A stretch of 64,000 nt of DNA from Aphis gossypii. Taxonomy: Eukaryota; Arthropoda; Insecta; Hemiptera; Aphididae. The first letter of the stretch is position 1. Each line of letters starts with the position of its first letter. The notes beneath the pieces are model-generated. The model was not told the origin of the DNA and searched no databases. It worked only from the letters and a program-made list of their open reading frames with translations. The DNA lies in contig NW_026083026.1 of the NCBI RefSeq assembly GCF_020184175.1, positions 186,001 through 250,000 of the forward strand. The letters are read 5' to 3'. The position numbers were made by a program, and so were the translations under genes. Shown piece after piece: positions 33,512 to 45,057 of this stretch.

Positions 33512-36500
33512 CTAGCAGACCCGGCGAACTCCGTTTCGCCACCAGATTCGTTTTATGTAACATTTCGTTTGGTGATTAAAAGATAAAGAAAAAAAATTTT
33601 TTTTGTTATATATTTGAAAAGGAAAATATTTATTTCATTTCACAACAGTAATAAATTCATTTCAATTACCTACTAAAATGAAGTGTTATTTAATTGTTTC
33701 ATTGTAGTGCTCTTTGGTAAACCACATTTTTTGTTTTTTGGTCTGACGTTAACACAAACAAAGCGGATGGTTTCCCAACTCGTGAACACGCAACGTATAA
33801 CTGTCCATGTGAAAATCAATGATTTTCCAAATTTATCCCGCAAACACTAAGCGATTGGCTTGCGACTTATTAATTGTCATTGCGAACGCAAGGCGAACTG
33901 GGAATTGCAATCGTTTGAAGTCAAACGGAAGATCAGTCGGAATCATTGGTATTCGAGGAATACATACATTTTCACCTGCGTACTTTCCGTTAATAATGGT
34001 TGCCTCAATTAAATTCGGCATAAGTCTCTTTACCGAAAGTCGAGTACCGTTGCAAAGTCGCGGTGGATTCAAATTACGCAGTATCAAAATAACTGTACCA
34101 ACTTTCAGTTGCAAGTTATGTGGTGGAAATCCTGGTATCTCCAGAGAGTTCAAAAACTCCGTTGGATAATTTACTACATCATCGGGATTTGTTATTGAAT
34201 CAACGGATTTGTATGTCACCAAATCGCCAGCAATTTTTGATTGAATGGTGAAATTCAGTGCGTGGACATCATTATTCTTTGCTGCAAGAATTGCTCGTTG
34301 ACTTAACCAAGCATAATTCTTATAATTCTCACTAATGTTTGGGAAAACATTTTCAATAAGAACTAATTGAGTGTCTACAAATCGGCAAAAGTCGTTGGTA
34401 AGAGTAATTAATCCAGATGTCGCATCAACTGGGACTTTTCCATTTCCAAGATCTAACAATTGTTTGGAAAATTGTGCAGCACTTTGATCATTTTGAAGTT
34501 GAACTCTCATATTAGTGGTTAGCGATAATGTTTTTACGTTATTCCATAAAGGTGATGCCTTTAGGCAAGCATTCAATTCATCTGCAGGCGTTCCACGGGG
34601 AACTACTGGCAACGTCTGCCTGAAATCGCCTGCCAACAATATCATCAAGCCGCCAAAGATGTTGTTATTTCTCCGAAGATCCTTCAGTGTGAAGTTAAGT
34701 GCTTCAAGTGATTTCTTATGTGTCATTGTGCACTCATCCCAAACAATGAGCTTGCATTGCATTAACAATTTTCCCATTGCACTGGATCGGGAAATATTGC
34801 ACGTTGGAGTATCAATTGTGTTTAAATTGAGTGGCAACTTAAGCGCAGAATGTGCAGTACGACCGCCATCTAGAAGAGTCGCCGCAATTCCAGATGATGC
34901 TAACGCCAAAGCTATGTCACATCTTGATCGAATAGTGGCCAAAATCAATGAAATGACAAATGTTTTCCCTGTTCCTCCAGGTGCATCCAGGAAGAATAGA
35001 CCACCAGTATTATTGTCCACCGCTTGCATTAATGTTTTGTATACTTGTTTGTACAAACGATGTGTCTCGTTTACACGATGCATGATATTGCTTCTTCGCT
35101 GAACGACAATGTCTCGTGATTTAGTTGGATCGCCAACAATAATTGCAGCAACATCATTAACGGTGGGTGCATTGAATCTTCGCACATGTTCACCTGTTGG
35201 AGTACAATCCGCTCTTATGACAAATTTGTGCGTATCCGATGGCATTCGTTCCAATGCTGTTTTGAACATATTAACCACAGCATTATTAGCGTGAAAAAAT
35301 GCTTGCAACTGTTCAATAATTCGTCTCTTTAACTGTTGTGCTCCCTGTATATTGCACCGCACGTTCAGCTGATCCACCATCGACGAAATGAAATATATTT
35401 GCAGAAATTGATGCGGTTCATCTGGTGTTGGCACCATTGAACCATGCAAATGATATATTTGACCTTGTATCTGTAATTGCAAATAATCATTAAAATTTGT
35501 TCATGAATACATTGTAAATCGTGTGACTGTGTAGTGTGTGGTGTATATGAAGTTGTTATGTGTTGCAATTATGTGTTGGTTATGTGTGTTGTATCTTTTA
35601 CCTTGCAAGTCGGCATGAAGCCGCCTTCTCGAATGATATTAGCTCCAAAGGAAGTCATGCGAAAGCAGTTATTGTATTCAAGGATGTGTTGAAGAAAATG
35701 GCTGGAATCGGGATCACTTCCATCAAACAATGTTTTCAGTGGCTGTGGTGGTGTAAGTAATGGATCCAGTTTGACTTTTCCACTTGCGCAGCACAATCCA
35801 ACCGTTTCTCTTTTGAACTTTACCGCATTGCAATATCGGCATATAGTCGTCATTCGTCCAATATCCAAATTTTCATCATCACTGTAGTTCGCAGTGGGAT
35901 CATATGGAATGCCAAGCGATTGTATGATGCCAATGATCTTCGTGTGCTCACGCGATGTCTCAATCGGTCATTTTCTCTTATTATATTTTGTCTTTCTTCT
36001 CTTAAGTTCCTTGAATAGACTTGTTGCTGGCTTGCATGTCTTGTGCGGCGGCCGATGTTCGCACGTCGTTCTCTAGGCATTTTGGACTATGGACAGAGTG
36101 TTGAATTTAACTTCAAATGCACGATCCACATAATTTACACTGAGCTTAAATGAAATTAACTGAGCAGAGAATAATGACTATCTGTCACACACTTTATATA
36201 TACACACATATATTGTGTTGAAGATAGATAGATTATTGTGAACTAAAAAAAAATCACTCAACAAATTTCAAATTTCCAAACTAAAATAACTATAGAAACC
36301 ATAGATTATATTGATTGTACATCGAGCTGATGTTTAGATGTCTACCATAGAGTAAATAAAGACAATGGTATCGAGTTCAAATCCCAGACATCAATGAATA
36401 GATTTTGTACTTTTTCTACTTATTCGGTTGACTTTTTAAAAATTTTCTTTCGTAAAAACCTTCTCCAGACAATAACAAATACTCCTAAAAAATAATTAGC

Positions 36501-36951
36501 GAAATCGGTTCAGCTGTTCTCAATTGATGAATTTTTATATTTTTGTCTCCATTTTTATGTATAAAAATTTTTAATTCTTTTTTTACTATGACAACGATTT
36601 AAGTTTGTATGTCTATTTGCATGCATTTTTAAAAACATTTTAAATAAATGATTTATTTTGTTTAAATGGTTGCCATTGACTACCAAAAATAATTTAGTTG
36701 ATTATTTGCTGGATAGATGGCGCTTCTTAAAGTATTATAGTACATGCTATGTATAATAGATGGCGCTGTATGTGAAAAACGATTTCCCCACTTTTCTGTT
36801 GAATTTTTCCTGAATTTTCCAGAATTTTCTTTGCTATAAACCTCACGGAGCCCAAGACCTTTCCAACGAATGCAAAACCGTGGAAATCGGTTCGTGCGTT
36901 CTGGAGTTATAGCGTCAGGGAGGAAAACCGGACTTATTTGTATATAATAGA
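33512..36951 (-). mobile_element. Helitron copy A, complete ends
   Basis: On the minus strand it starts A|TCTATTATATACAAATAAG (36951) and ends with a GGCGAA...TTCGCC hairpin followed by GGGTCTGCTAG|T (33512). These are the hallmarks of Helitron 5' TC and 3' CTAG ends with insertion between A and T. Length 3440 bp. It encodes a two-exon helicase gene without a Rep nuclease domain. Over more than 3.3 kb it is almost identical to copy B at 39117-42494, in opposite orientation. Confidence 0.9.
33833..36080 (-). pseudogene. Helitron Pif1-like helicase gene, copy A
   Basis: Exon 1 runs from the ATG at 36080 to 35602, intron 35601-35471, exon 2 from 35470 (splice K|IQGQIYHLHG, phase 0). The product has an N-terminal Arg-rich region, a CRYCNAVKFK Cys pair, then the superfamily-1 helicase: Walker A DAPGGTGKTF, Walker B IVWDECTM, AGDFRQTLPV, TNMRVQLQ and MTINKSQ. 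The HUH Rep nuclease normally lying between IVVQRR and the helicase is absent. This copy keeps the start codon but has a one-base loss in exon 1 (near 35913, after RLAF) and another near 33858 after INKSQ. A nonsense TGA before the last helicase motif is shared with copy B. Confidence 0.85.
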
Positions 36952-36978
36952 TTATTATTATTTATTGCGTGTTGTGAC
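36952..36978. other. 27-bp junction between Helitron A and the hAT start
   Basis: Short AT-rich sequence TTATTATTATTTATTGCGTG plus seven bases. It marks how close the Helitron 5' end lies to the hAT 5' end. Confidence 0.5.
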
Positions 36979-39116
36979 CAGCGGCGCGCGGCGCGGCATA
37001 CCCCCATACCGCGCGTTTCACCGAGCCCACCGTGATACAACTTCACTACGCTAGGCGGTGCAGGGGGGTCTGGTAATGAAAAACCCTGGATACAAAAATA
37101 GATTGTTTGGTTGTTTTCAATTTTAATATCTGTGGCTTATTATTAATATCTTATCTAATATTAATATATATGATAAATTGTTATGTAATACCTAACTAAT
37201 ATTACTGGCTGCAGGCGCTGCAGCCAATATTTTCAACGGTCTGGTTTTTTTTCTATCTTTATTCTTTAGTCTTTACTGAACAGTGAGCATTTGTATTTTG
37301 TACTATCGTCTATCGTACCGTTTATACCGTCCTTAGTTAATACTTCTTATTATAGATTTATTGTAATTTTACTATATACTGATTACTGACTATGGCCAAG
37401 AGGATTAATGCATTTGAGCGGTTAATGAGATCCAGTGAATCTAATGATGTTCTAGGTAGTAATGATAATAATTTTCAAATTGATGATCCAGACCCACAGA
37501 CAACTGAATTTATAAATGAACAACATGAAGAAAGTCTGATGACAACAAAAGAAGTAGAGGAAGACCATACAACGAATCAAAGGTTGATTTATAGTTTAAA
37601 TTTTTTTAACAAAATAAGCAATAACCAATCTATGTGTAATACTTGTAAAAAAGTATTAAAAAGCCCTTCATCAACAACAACCACTCTAGTAAGGCATCTT
37701 AAAATCCACACTAAAAAATATTCTGAATATCAAGCATGTAATGAGAAAAAAAAATGAAAAAAGAAGCATTGAAGAGAAAAATTGAAGACACTACACAGAA
37801 ACAAAACAAAATTCAAGATTCATTCAACTCAAAATCATATTTATCACAAAACAGTGCAAGAGCTAAATTAATTACCCAAAATATAAGTGAAATGATTGCG
37901 TTAGATTACCAACCATACTCGATCGTTGAAGACCGTGGATTTAAGAACTTAATGTACACATTAGAGAGCAAGTATAAATTACCAACAAGACAATATTTAG
38001 CTTCTACTGCAATTTCTCATCTGTATTCAAAAAAATTATCTCTACTCAAAGAAGAAATTAACACTGAATTGAATAGTATGCAATCTATATCATTTACTTT
38101 TGATATATGGACAAGTGGTGCTCAACAACCATATATATCACTAACAACACATTATTTAACAAAACAATTTGAGCTTCGTAACAAAACACTAGGATGTTCA
38201 TACTTTCCAGGAGAACATGATGGAAAAAGTATTTTTTTTAAAATTAAATCTATGGTTAGTGAATGGAACATTGATATTTTAAGTTTAAATATACCTATTT
38301 ATATGGTCACAGACAATGCAAGAAATATAAGTTGTGCATTAAATAATTATAATTCCAATGGTAACTTACATCACTATTTTTGTGCAGCCCACACATTACA
38401 ATTGGCCATCCAAGATGCTTTAAAAGAAAATAATATGGGAAGTTTATTGAAAAAGTGTCGTTCAATTGTAACTCATTATAACCACAGTAACAAATCTTGG
38501 GAACGTTTACAACAAATTCAAATTCGATTAAATCTTCCAAACCATAAGCTTATACAAATGGTTGAAACTCGTTGGAACAGTGTGTTTTTAATGTTGGAGC
38601 GCATAATAGAACAAAAAGAAGCAATTGTTTTGGATTTGCAAAATTGGGTAAAAGACATTGATATTACAGTAGGAGAGTGGAAACTTATCAATGGATATGT
38701 TGAAATATTAAAGCCTGTTCTTGAAGCAACAAAGGAATTTAGTCAAGAAGATATACCAACATTTTCAATGGTAAATCCAATAATATATACCATAGAAACA
38801 AAATTAAACAATTTTATTGTAAAAAATAGCAATACAACAGGATTAGGATTTGCTAGAAGCTTGAAAAAATCTATATCTAATAGATTTCAAGCATGCAAAA
38901 ATGACCCAGCATACTTACTAGCAACAGCAATTGATCCTAGATTTAAAACTATACTTATGGAATCGTGTGAAGTAGAAAATGTAAAACGTTTGCTTACAAC
39001 AGAAGTTGAGAGTCTTAAATTGACAAGTGATACAGAACTAGAAACAACTGAACAAAATATACAACCCATAACAGTACCTGTTCCAACAAATACACTATGG
39101 GATATTCTTCAAGATT
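36979..39116 (+). mobile_element. hAT element, 3' end replaced by Helitron B
   Basis: CAGCGGCGCGCGGCGCGGC at 36979 is a plausible hAT TIR. The transposase gene at 37392-39116 runs to the Helitron junction and the C-terminus is gone, so the 3' TIR was deleted or displaced. Confidence 0.7.
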
Positions 39117-39160
39117 CTTCCACGGTTTTGCATTCGTTGGAAAGGTCTTGGGCTCCGTGA
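37392..39160 (+). pseudogene. hAT transposase (ZBED-like), truncated by Helitron B
   Basis: The first frame (37392-37757) holds a BED-like finger (MCNTCKKVLKSP ... VRHLKIH). A single-base change at the A9 run 37746-37754 moves the rest to a second frame (37754-39160). This shows VEDRGFKNLMYTLE, the first catalytic Asp in TFDIWTS, the second in MVTDNARNIS, the CAAHTLQL element, VETRWNS and LATAIDPRFK. After LWDIL the frame runs into Helitron sequence at about 39117 and stops by chance at 39160, so the hATC dimerisation domain is absent. N-terminal and middle parts look little damaged. Recent loss by the Helitron junction is inferred. Confidence 0.85.
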
Positions 39161-42100
39161 GGTTTATAGCAAAGAAAATTCTGGAAAATTCAGGAAAAAT
39201 TCAACAGAAAAGTGGGGAAATCGTTTTTCACATACAGCGCCATCTATTATACATAGCATGTACTATAATACTTTAAGAAGCGCCATCTATCCAGCAAATA
39301 ATCAACTAAATTATTTTTGGTAGTCAATGGCAACCATTTAAACAAAAATAATCATTATTTAAAATGTTTTTAAAAATGCATGCAAATAGACATACAAACT
39401 TAAATCGTTGTCATAGTAAAAAAAGAAATTAAAAATTTTTATACATAAAAATGGAGACAAAAATATATAAAAATTCATCAATTGAGAACAGCTGAACCGA
39501 TTTCGCTAATTATTTTTTAGGAGTATTTGTTATTGTCTGGAGAAGGTTTTTACGAAAGAAAATTTTTAAAAAGTCAACCGAATAAGTAGAAAAAGTACAA
39601 AATCTATTCATTGATGTCTGGGATTTGAACTCGATACCATTGTCTTTATTTACTCTATGGTAGACATCTAAACATCAGCTCGATGTACAATCAATATAAT
39701 CTATGGTTTCTATAGTTATTTTAGTTTGGAAATTTGAAATTTGTTGAGTGATTTTTTTTTTAGTTCACAATAATCTATCTATCTTCAACACAATATATGT
39801 GTGTATATATAAAGTGTGTGACAGATAGTCATTATTCTCTGCTCAGTTAATTTCATTTAAGCTCAGTGTAAATTATGTGGATCGTGCATTTGAAGTTAAA
39901 TTCAACACTCTGTCCATAGTCCAAAATGCTAGAGAACGACGTGCGAACATCGGCCGCCGCACAAGACATGCAAGCCAGCAACAAGTCTATTCAAGGAACT
40001 TAAGAGAAGAAAGACAAAATATAATAAGAGAAAATGACCGATTGAGACATCGCGTGAGCACACGAAGATCATTGGCATCATACAATCGCTTGGCATTCCA
40101 ATATGATCCCACTGCGAACTACAGTGATGATGAAAATTTGGATATTGGACGAATGACGACTATATGCCGATATTGCAATGCGGTAAAGTTCAAAAGAGAA
40201 ACGGTTGGATTGTGCTGCGCAAGTGGAAAAGTCAAACTGGATCCATTACTTACACCACCACAGCCACTGAAAACATTGTTTGATGGAAGTGATCCCGATT
40301 CCAGCCATTTTCTTCAACACATCCTTGAATACAATAACTGCTTTCGCATGACTTCCTTTGGAGCTAATATCATTCGAGAAGGCGGCTTCATGCCGACTTG
40401 CAAGGTAAAAGATACAACACACATAACCAACACATAATTGCAACACATAACAACTTCATATACACCACACACTACACCATCACACGATTTACAATGTATT
40501 CATGAACAAATTTTAATGATTATTTGCAATTACAGATACAAGGTCAAATATATCATTTGCATGGTTCAATGGTGCCAACACCAGATGAACCGCATCAATT
40601 TCTGCAAATATATTTCATTTCGTCGATGGTGGATCAGCTGAACGTGCGGTGCAATATACAGGGAGCACAACAGTTAAAGAGACGAATTATTGAACAGTTG
40701 CAAGCATTTTTTCACGCTAATAATGCTGTGGTTAATATGTTCAAAACAGCATTGGAACGAATGCCATCGGATACGCACAAATTTGTCATAAGAGCGGATT
40801 GTACTCCAACAGGTGAACATGTGCGAAGATTCAATGCACCCACCGTTAATGATGTTGCTGCAATTATTGTTGGCGATCCAACTAAATCACGAGACATTGT
40901 CGTTCAGCGAAGAAGCAATATCATGCATCGTGTAAACGAGACACATCGTTTGTACAAACAAGTATACAAAACATTAATGCAAGCGGTGGACAATAATACT
41001 GGTGGTCTATTCTTCCTGGATGCACCTGGAGGAACAGGGAAAACATTTGTCATTTCATTGATTTTGGCCACTATTCGATCAAGATGTGACATAGCTTTGG
41101 CGTTAGCATCATCTGGAATTGCGGCGACTCTTCTAGATGGCGGTCGTACTGCACATTCTGCGCTTAAGTTGCCACTCAATTTAAACACAATTGATACTCC
41201 AACGTGCAATATTTCCCGATCCAGTGCAATGGGAAAATTGTTAATGCAATGCAAGCTCATTGTTTGGGATGAGTGCACAATGACACATAAGAAATCACTT
41301 GAAGCACTTAACTTCACACTGAAGGATCTTCGGAGAAATAACAACATCTTTGGCGGCTTGATGATATTGTTGGCAGGCGATTTCAGGCAGACGTTGCCAG
41401 TAGTTCCCCGTGGAACGCCTGCAGATGAATTGAATGCTTGCCTAAAGGCATCACCTTTATGGAATAACGTAAAAACATTATCGCTAACCACTAATATGAG
41501 AGTTCAACTTCAAAATGATCAAAGTGCTGCACAATTTTCCAAACAATTGTTAGATCTTGGAAATGGAAAAGTCCCAGTTGATGCGACATCTGGATTAATT
41601 ACTCTTACCAACGACTTTTGCCGATTTGTAGACACTCAATTAGTTCTTATTGAAAATGTTTTCCCAAACATTAGTGAGAATTATAAGAATTATGCTTGGT
41701 TAAGTCAACGAGCAATTCTTGCAGCAAAGAATAATGATGTCCACGCACTGAATTTCACCATTCAATCAAAAATTGCTGGCGATTTGGTGACATACAAATC
41801 CGTTGATTCAATAACAAATCCCGATGATGTAGTAAATTATCCAACGGAGTTTTTGAACTCTCTGGAGATACCAGGATTTCCACCACATAACTTGCAACTG
41901 AAAGTTGGTACAGTTATTTTGATACTGCGTAATTTGAATCCACCGCGACTTTGCAACGGTACTCGACTTTCGGTAAAGAGACTTATGCCGAATTTAATTG
42001 AGGCAACCATTATTAACGGAAAGTACGCAGGTGAAAATGTATGTATTCCTCGAATACCAATGATTCCGACTGATCTTCCGTTTGACTTCAAACGATTGCA

Positions 42101-42494
42101 ATTCCCAGTTCGCCTTGCGTTCGCAATGACAATTAATAAGTCGCAAGGCCAATCGCTTAGTGTTTGCGGGATAAATTTGGAAAATCATTGATTTTCACAT
42201 GGACAGTTATACGTTGCGTGTTCACGAGTTGGGAAACCATCCGCTTTGTTGTGTTAACGTCAGACCAAAAAACAAAAAATGTGGTTTACCAAAGAGCACT
42301 ACAATGAAACAATTAAATAACACTTCATTTTAGTAGGTAATTGAAATGAATTTATTACTGTTGTGAAATGAAATAAATATTTTCCTTTTCAAATATATAA
42401 CAAAAAAAATTTTTTTTCTTTATCTTTTAATCACCAAACGAAATGTTACATAAAACGAATCTGGTGGCGAAACGGAGTTCGCCGGGTCTGCTAG
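39117..42494 (+). mobile_element. Helitron copy B, 5' truncated, inverted relative to A
   Basis: Similarity with copy A begins at TTCCACGGTTTTGCATTCG (about 39117), roughly 65 bp inside the full 5' end of copy A, and runs to the identical hairpin and GGGTCTGCTAG|T at 42494. Differences are few: mostly single-base indels plus a handful of substitutions (for example GTGTGACTG against GTGTGATGG in the intron). Confidence 0.9.
39926..42191 (+). pseudogene. Helitron Pif1-like helicase gene, copy B
   Basis: Exon 1 39926-40404, intron 40405-40535, exon 2 40536-42191. Compared with copy A, one base is missing directly after the ATG (ATGCTAG against ATGCCTAG). The natural start is therefore out of frame, although the frame itself is open from about 39877. 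Downstream the coding sequence is undisturbed through Walker A (GGTGKTF), Walker B (DECTM), FRQTLPV and INKSQGQSLS, then ends at TGA (42189-42191) right after LENH. The downstream DNA still spells FSHGQLYVACSRVGKP, the last helicase motif, so the stop truncates it. No Rep domain. Copies A and B carry different frame lesions but share this stop. Confidence 0.85.
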
Positions 42495-42506
42495 TTATTA
42501 ATAATA

Positions 42507-42686
42507 ATGTTGGATCGTCCGATCGCCGACTTGTTTTTAAATTCTTTGGATCGATTTTCGAACCGAACTATTAGGTATTTGGTTCGGTTCGAATATTTGC
42601 AATATTTAGTTCGATTTTCGAACCGAGCCGAACACCCCGAGTTCGGTTCGGTTCGGTTTGAAAATCGAACAGTTCGTAACATCACT
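42507..42686 (-). repeat. GAACC-rich repeat, inverted partner
   Basis: Ends GTTCGTAACATCACT (42672-42686), the reverse complement of the start at 33024. The body is rich in GGTTCG units but diverged from the left copy. Confidence 0.7.
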
Positions 42687-44029
42687 ACTTATAATATTAT
42701 CTTAATTTAGACCATGGATAAATTAGAAATTTGATATTTTAATATGTTAAATATTTGTTATGACTATTAGGCAATCTCAGTGTCATTTTTTTTCCTCAAT
42801 ATGACAAGGTAATAATTATAATATTTTCTTAGATACACTCTTTGTAATCATTTAAAGCTCTTCCATCTTGTATTACTAAAAATAATTTGAAACAAACAAT
42901 TGCCGCTGGATCCACAAAACTTTTAATTTATATCAGATATTCTTTGATCCCAATCACATCTCATAATTTGAAATTCATTAAGCTATTTGTTATTAATATA
43001 ATTTGTTGACTCCAGTTTCTATAAAAAAAGTTTTAGTAAATTTGTTTTGTGTAATTGAATTATTCTTTTCACATTAATCTAAGACCACTTTGTCTTTGGT
43101 TGAAAAGTTATAAACAATTTTATATCCATTCATTCTATTCAGATGATGATGGAATCCATAACACATACTAATTGTGATTCGAATAAAAGCTATCTACACC
43201 TAAATTGGAAAACTGGCATTTTATTTTTTGAAGATATTTTAGATATTACCTCAAAAACAGGATGTACTATGTTTTTAATTCAATTATATCAATGATACAT
43301 TATAGATGACATTTTCAAGAGATATTGGTTTTGAAATATTAACTTGTTTTTTTATTTTTGTATATAAATTACCATTTTTGCCATATTTTGAAAAATAAAG
43401 AGCTTATAAATATAATAGATGATTTATATCTAAATTTAAATTGGTATAAGTAGATATTATATGCATAGGCACAAATTTGTAGCCCCTTCCCCCAAAACCT
43501 AGGACATACAATTTTAATATGCTATTTTGCAATGGTCTTCATGTTTTTAATATATTCAGCCCCCCAAGTCAAAAGTTCAAATTGCACCTATGATTATATG
43601 AGTAAGCTTATTAACAATTTTCAACAACAAAACAAGAAGTATAAATATTTTGTCTTACAGTCGTTTGAGCCAATCTCTATGATAGGTAGATGAATTAATA
43701 TTATGTGGTGATCTTATCTCTTGGAATACGTTTTTTGTAACAATTTATTTTAAAACATATTATCTGCTATTGATGGAAGTTTGGTAGAATTTCTCCTGAA
43801 TAATAATTAATAAGAAAATATAAAAATGATATATTTATGTCAGCTATCTTAGCATTTTAGTATACAATAAATAACTAAACAAATCAAGAAATTATTTAAG
43901 TAAATAAACAAAACAAATAAAAATATAATATAATATAAATATATAAAAAAAAGTGTTGTAATATATAAAAAAAAATATATCTATATATATATATATTAAT
44001 GAATAACAAAAAAATAATGAAATATTTTT
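42687..44029. other. AT-rich DNA, no gene seen
   Basis: 3' flank of the MULE-RING gene. A C-tract patch at about 43480-43590 resembles the one at 19060-19110 but was not classified. Confidence 0.4.
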
Positions 44030-45055
44030 TCAATTTAAGAATATTCTCAAGGTACCTTCGACCATATCACCACAGACGTCACATGTGGCAGGAGGTGTTG
44101 AGATGCAGCTTGCACAATACCATCCATGGCCACAGTCCGACAGTATGTATTGCGCCTGGTCTGGTACATATTGTACATGACGCATACATCCAAGACACTG
44201 ACTTCCAGTTAGATCAAGTAAAGAATTGTTTGACATCCATTTACCTTTTAATAAAAATTGTATATTTTAATTATAAAAGAAAAAAAACTTCAATTTACTG
44301 TATCATTATTAATATTTACCATCTCCTAGGTTAACATGCACTATATGGATGGGCTGTGTTGTGGGAAATTCTGCTTTGCAAATTCCGCACTTATCTAATT
44401 GAGTCGCACACTCATCACAGCACCATCCGTGACCGCAAGGCACCAAAATGTTGGCCGACTTTACTTGGCTCCAACTTTCAAGGCAAACAAAACATCTGTC
44501 TACAGGGTCACCTTTAGAATAAAAAGTATAAGTGAGTTTTTATTTTTCAATTCTATTTAAGAGGACGTTACCAGGCCATATTTTGTTGTCTCCATCTTAC
44601 AAGTGTGTATCATAACAAATTGTAAGCTCGATAGAACACGTTTAGCTTCGTTAGTTTAAAAAATAGATTAAATTTGCCCTCTTCTACTATTTAAAGCTAA
44701 GTTTATTGTATGGCATCTTGTAGGCTTTGTATTATATTTTAACTTTAAAGTGAGCTATGAGTATTTTAATATGTGACATAAAATTTACAATTTTAAAATT
44801 AAAAATAAATATTAATATTATAAAAAATAAATTTTTATAACTTGCTTTAAAATTAAAATATAATAAAAAGCCTACTCTACAAAATAATCTTACCTTTACA
44901 TTTTATGAGTTAAATTCACTCTAATTTTTAAACTAGTATAGCTAAACATGATTTTTTGAGAGTAAAATTAGGTATGTTACGCACTTCTAAGACGAAGATA
45001 ACAAATATCAGTGTAACGTCCTCTTAATGGAAAATTATTATAATAATAATAACTT

Positions 45056-45057
45056 GC
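45056..45057 (-). other. GC-AG intron donor between exons 14 and 15
   Basis: The exon end reads GAAG|GCAAGT on the minus strand, the consensus of the rare GC donor class. Joining to the acceptor at 44512 keeps phase and links the acidic linker to the first RING. A second possible GC donor is TACG|GCAATT at 46383. Confidence 0.6.

Noticed and set aside
33819..36076. Long ORFs antisense to the Helitron helicase (plus strand, e.g. 33819-34169 and 34515-35102)
   Set aside because: They are shadows of the conserved helicase frame and recur in mirror form at copy B.
44030..44511. The RING exons as an independent host gene
   Set aside because: No promoter or start codon in a suitable place; the phases continue from the MULE exons through five linker exons. 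Kept as a possible refutation in the finding.
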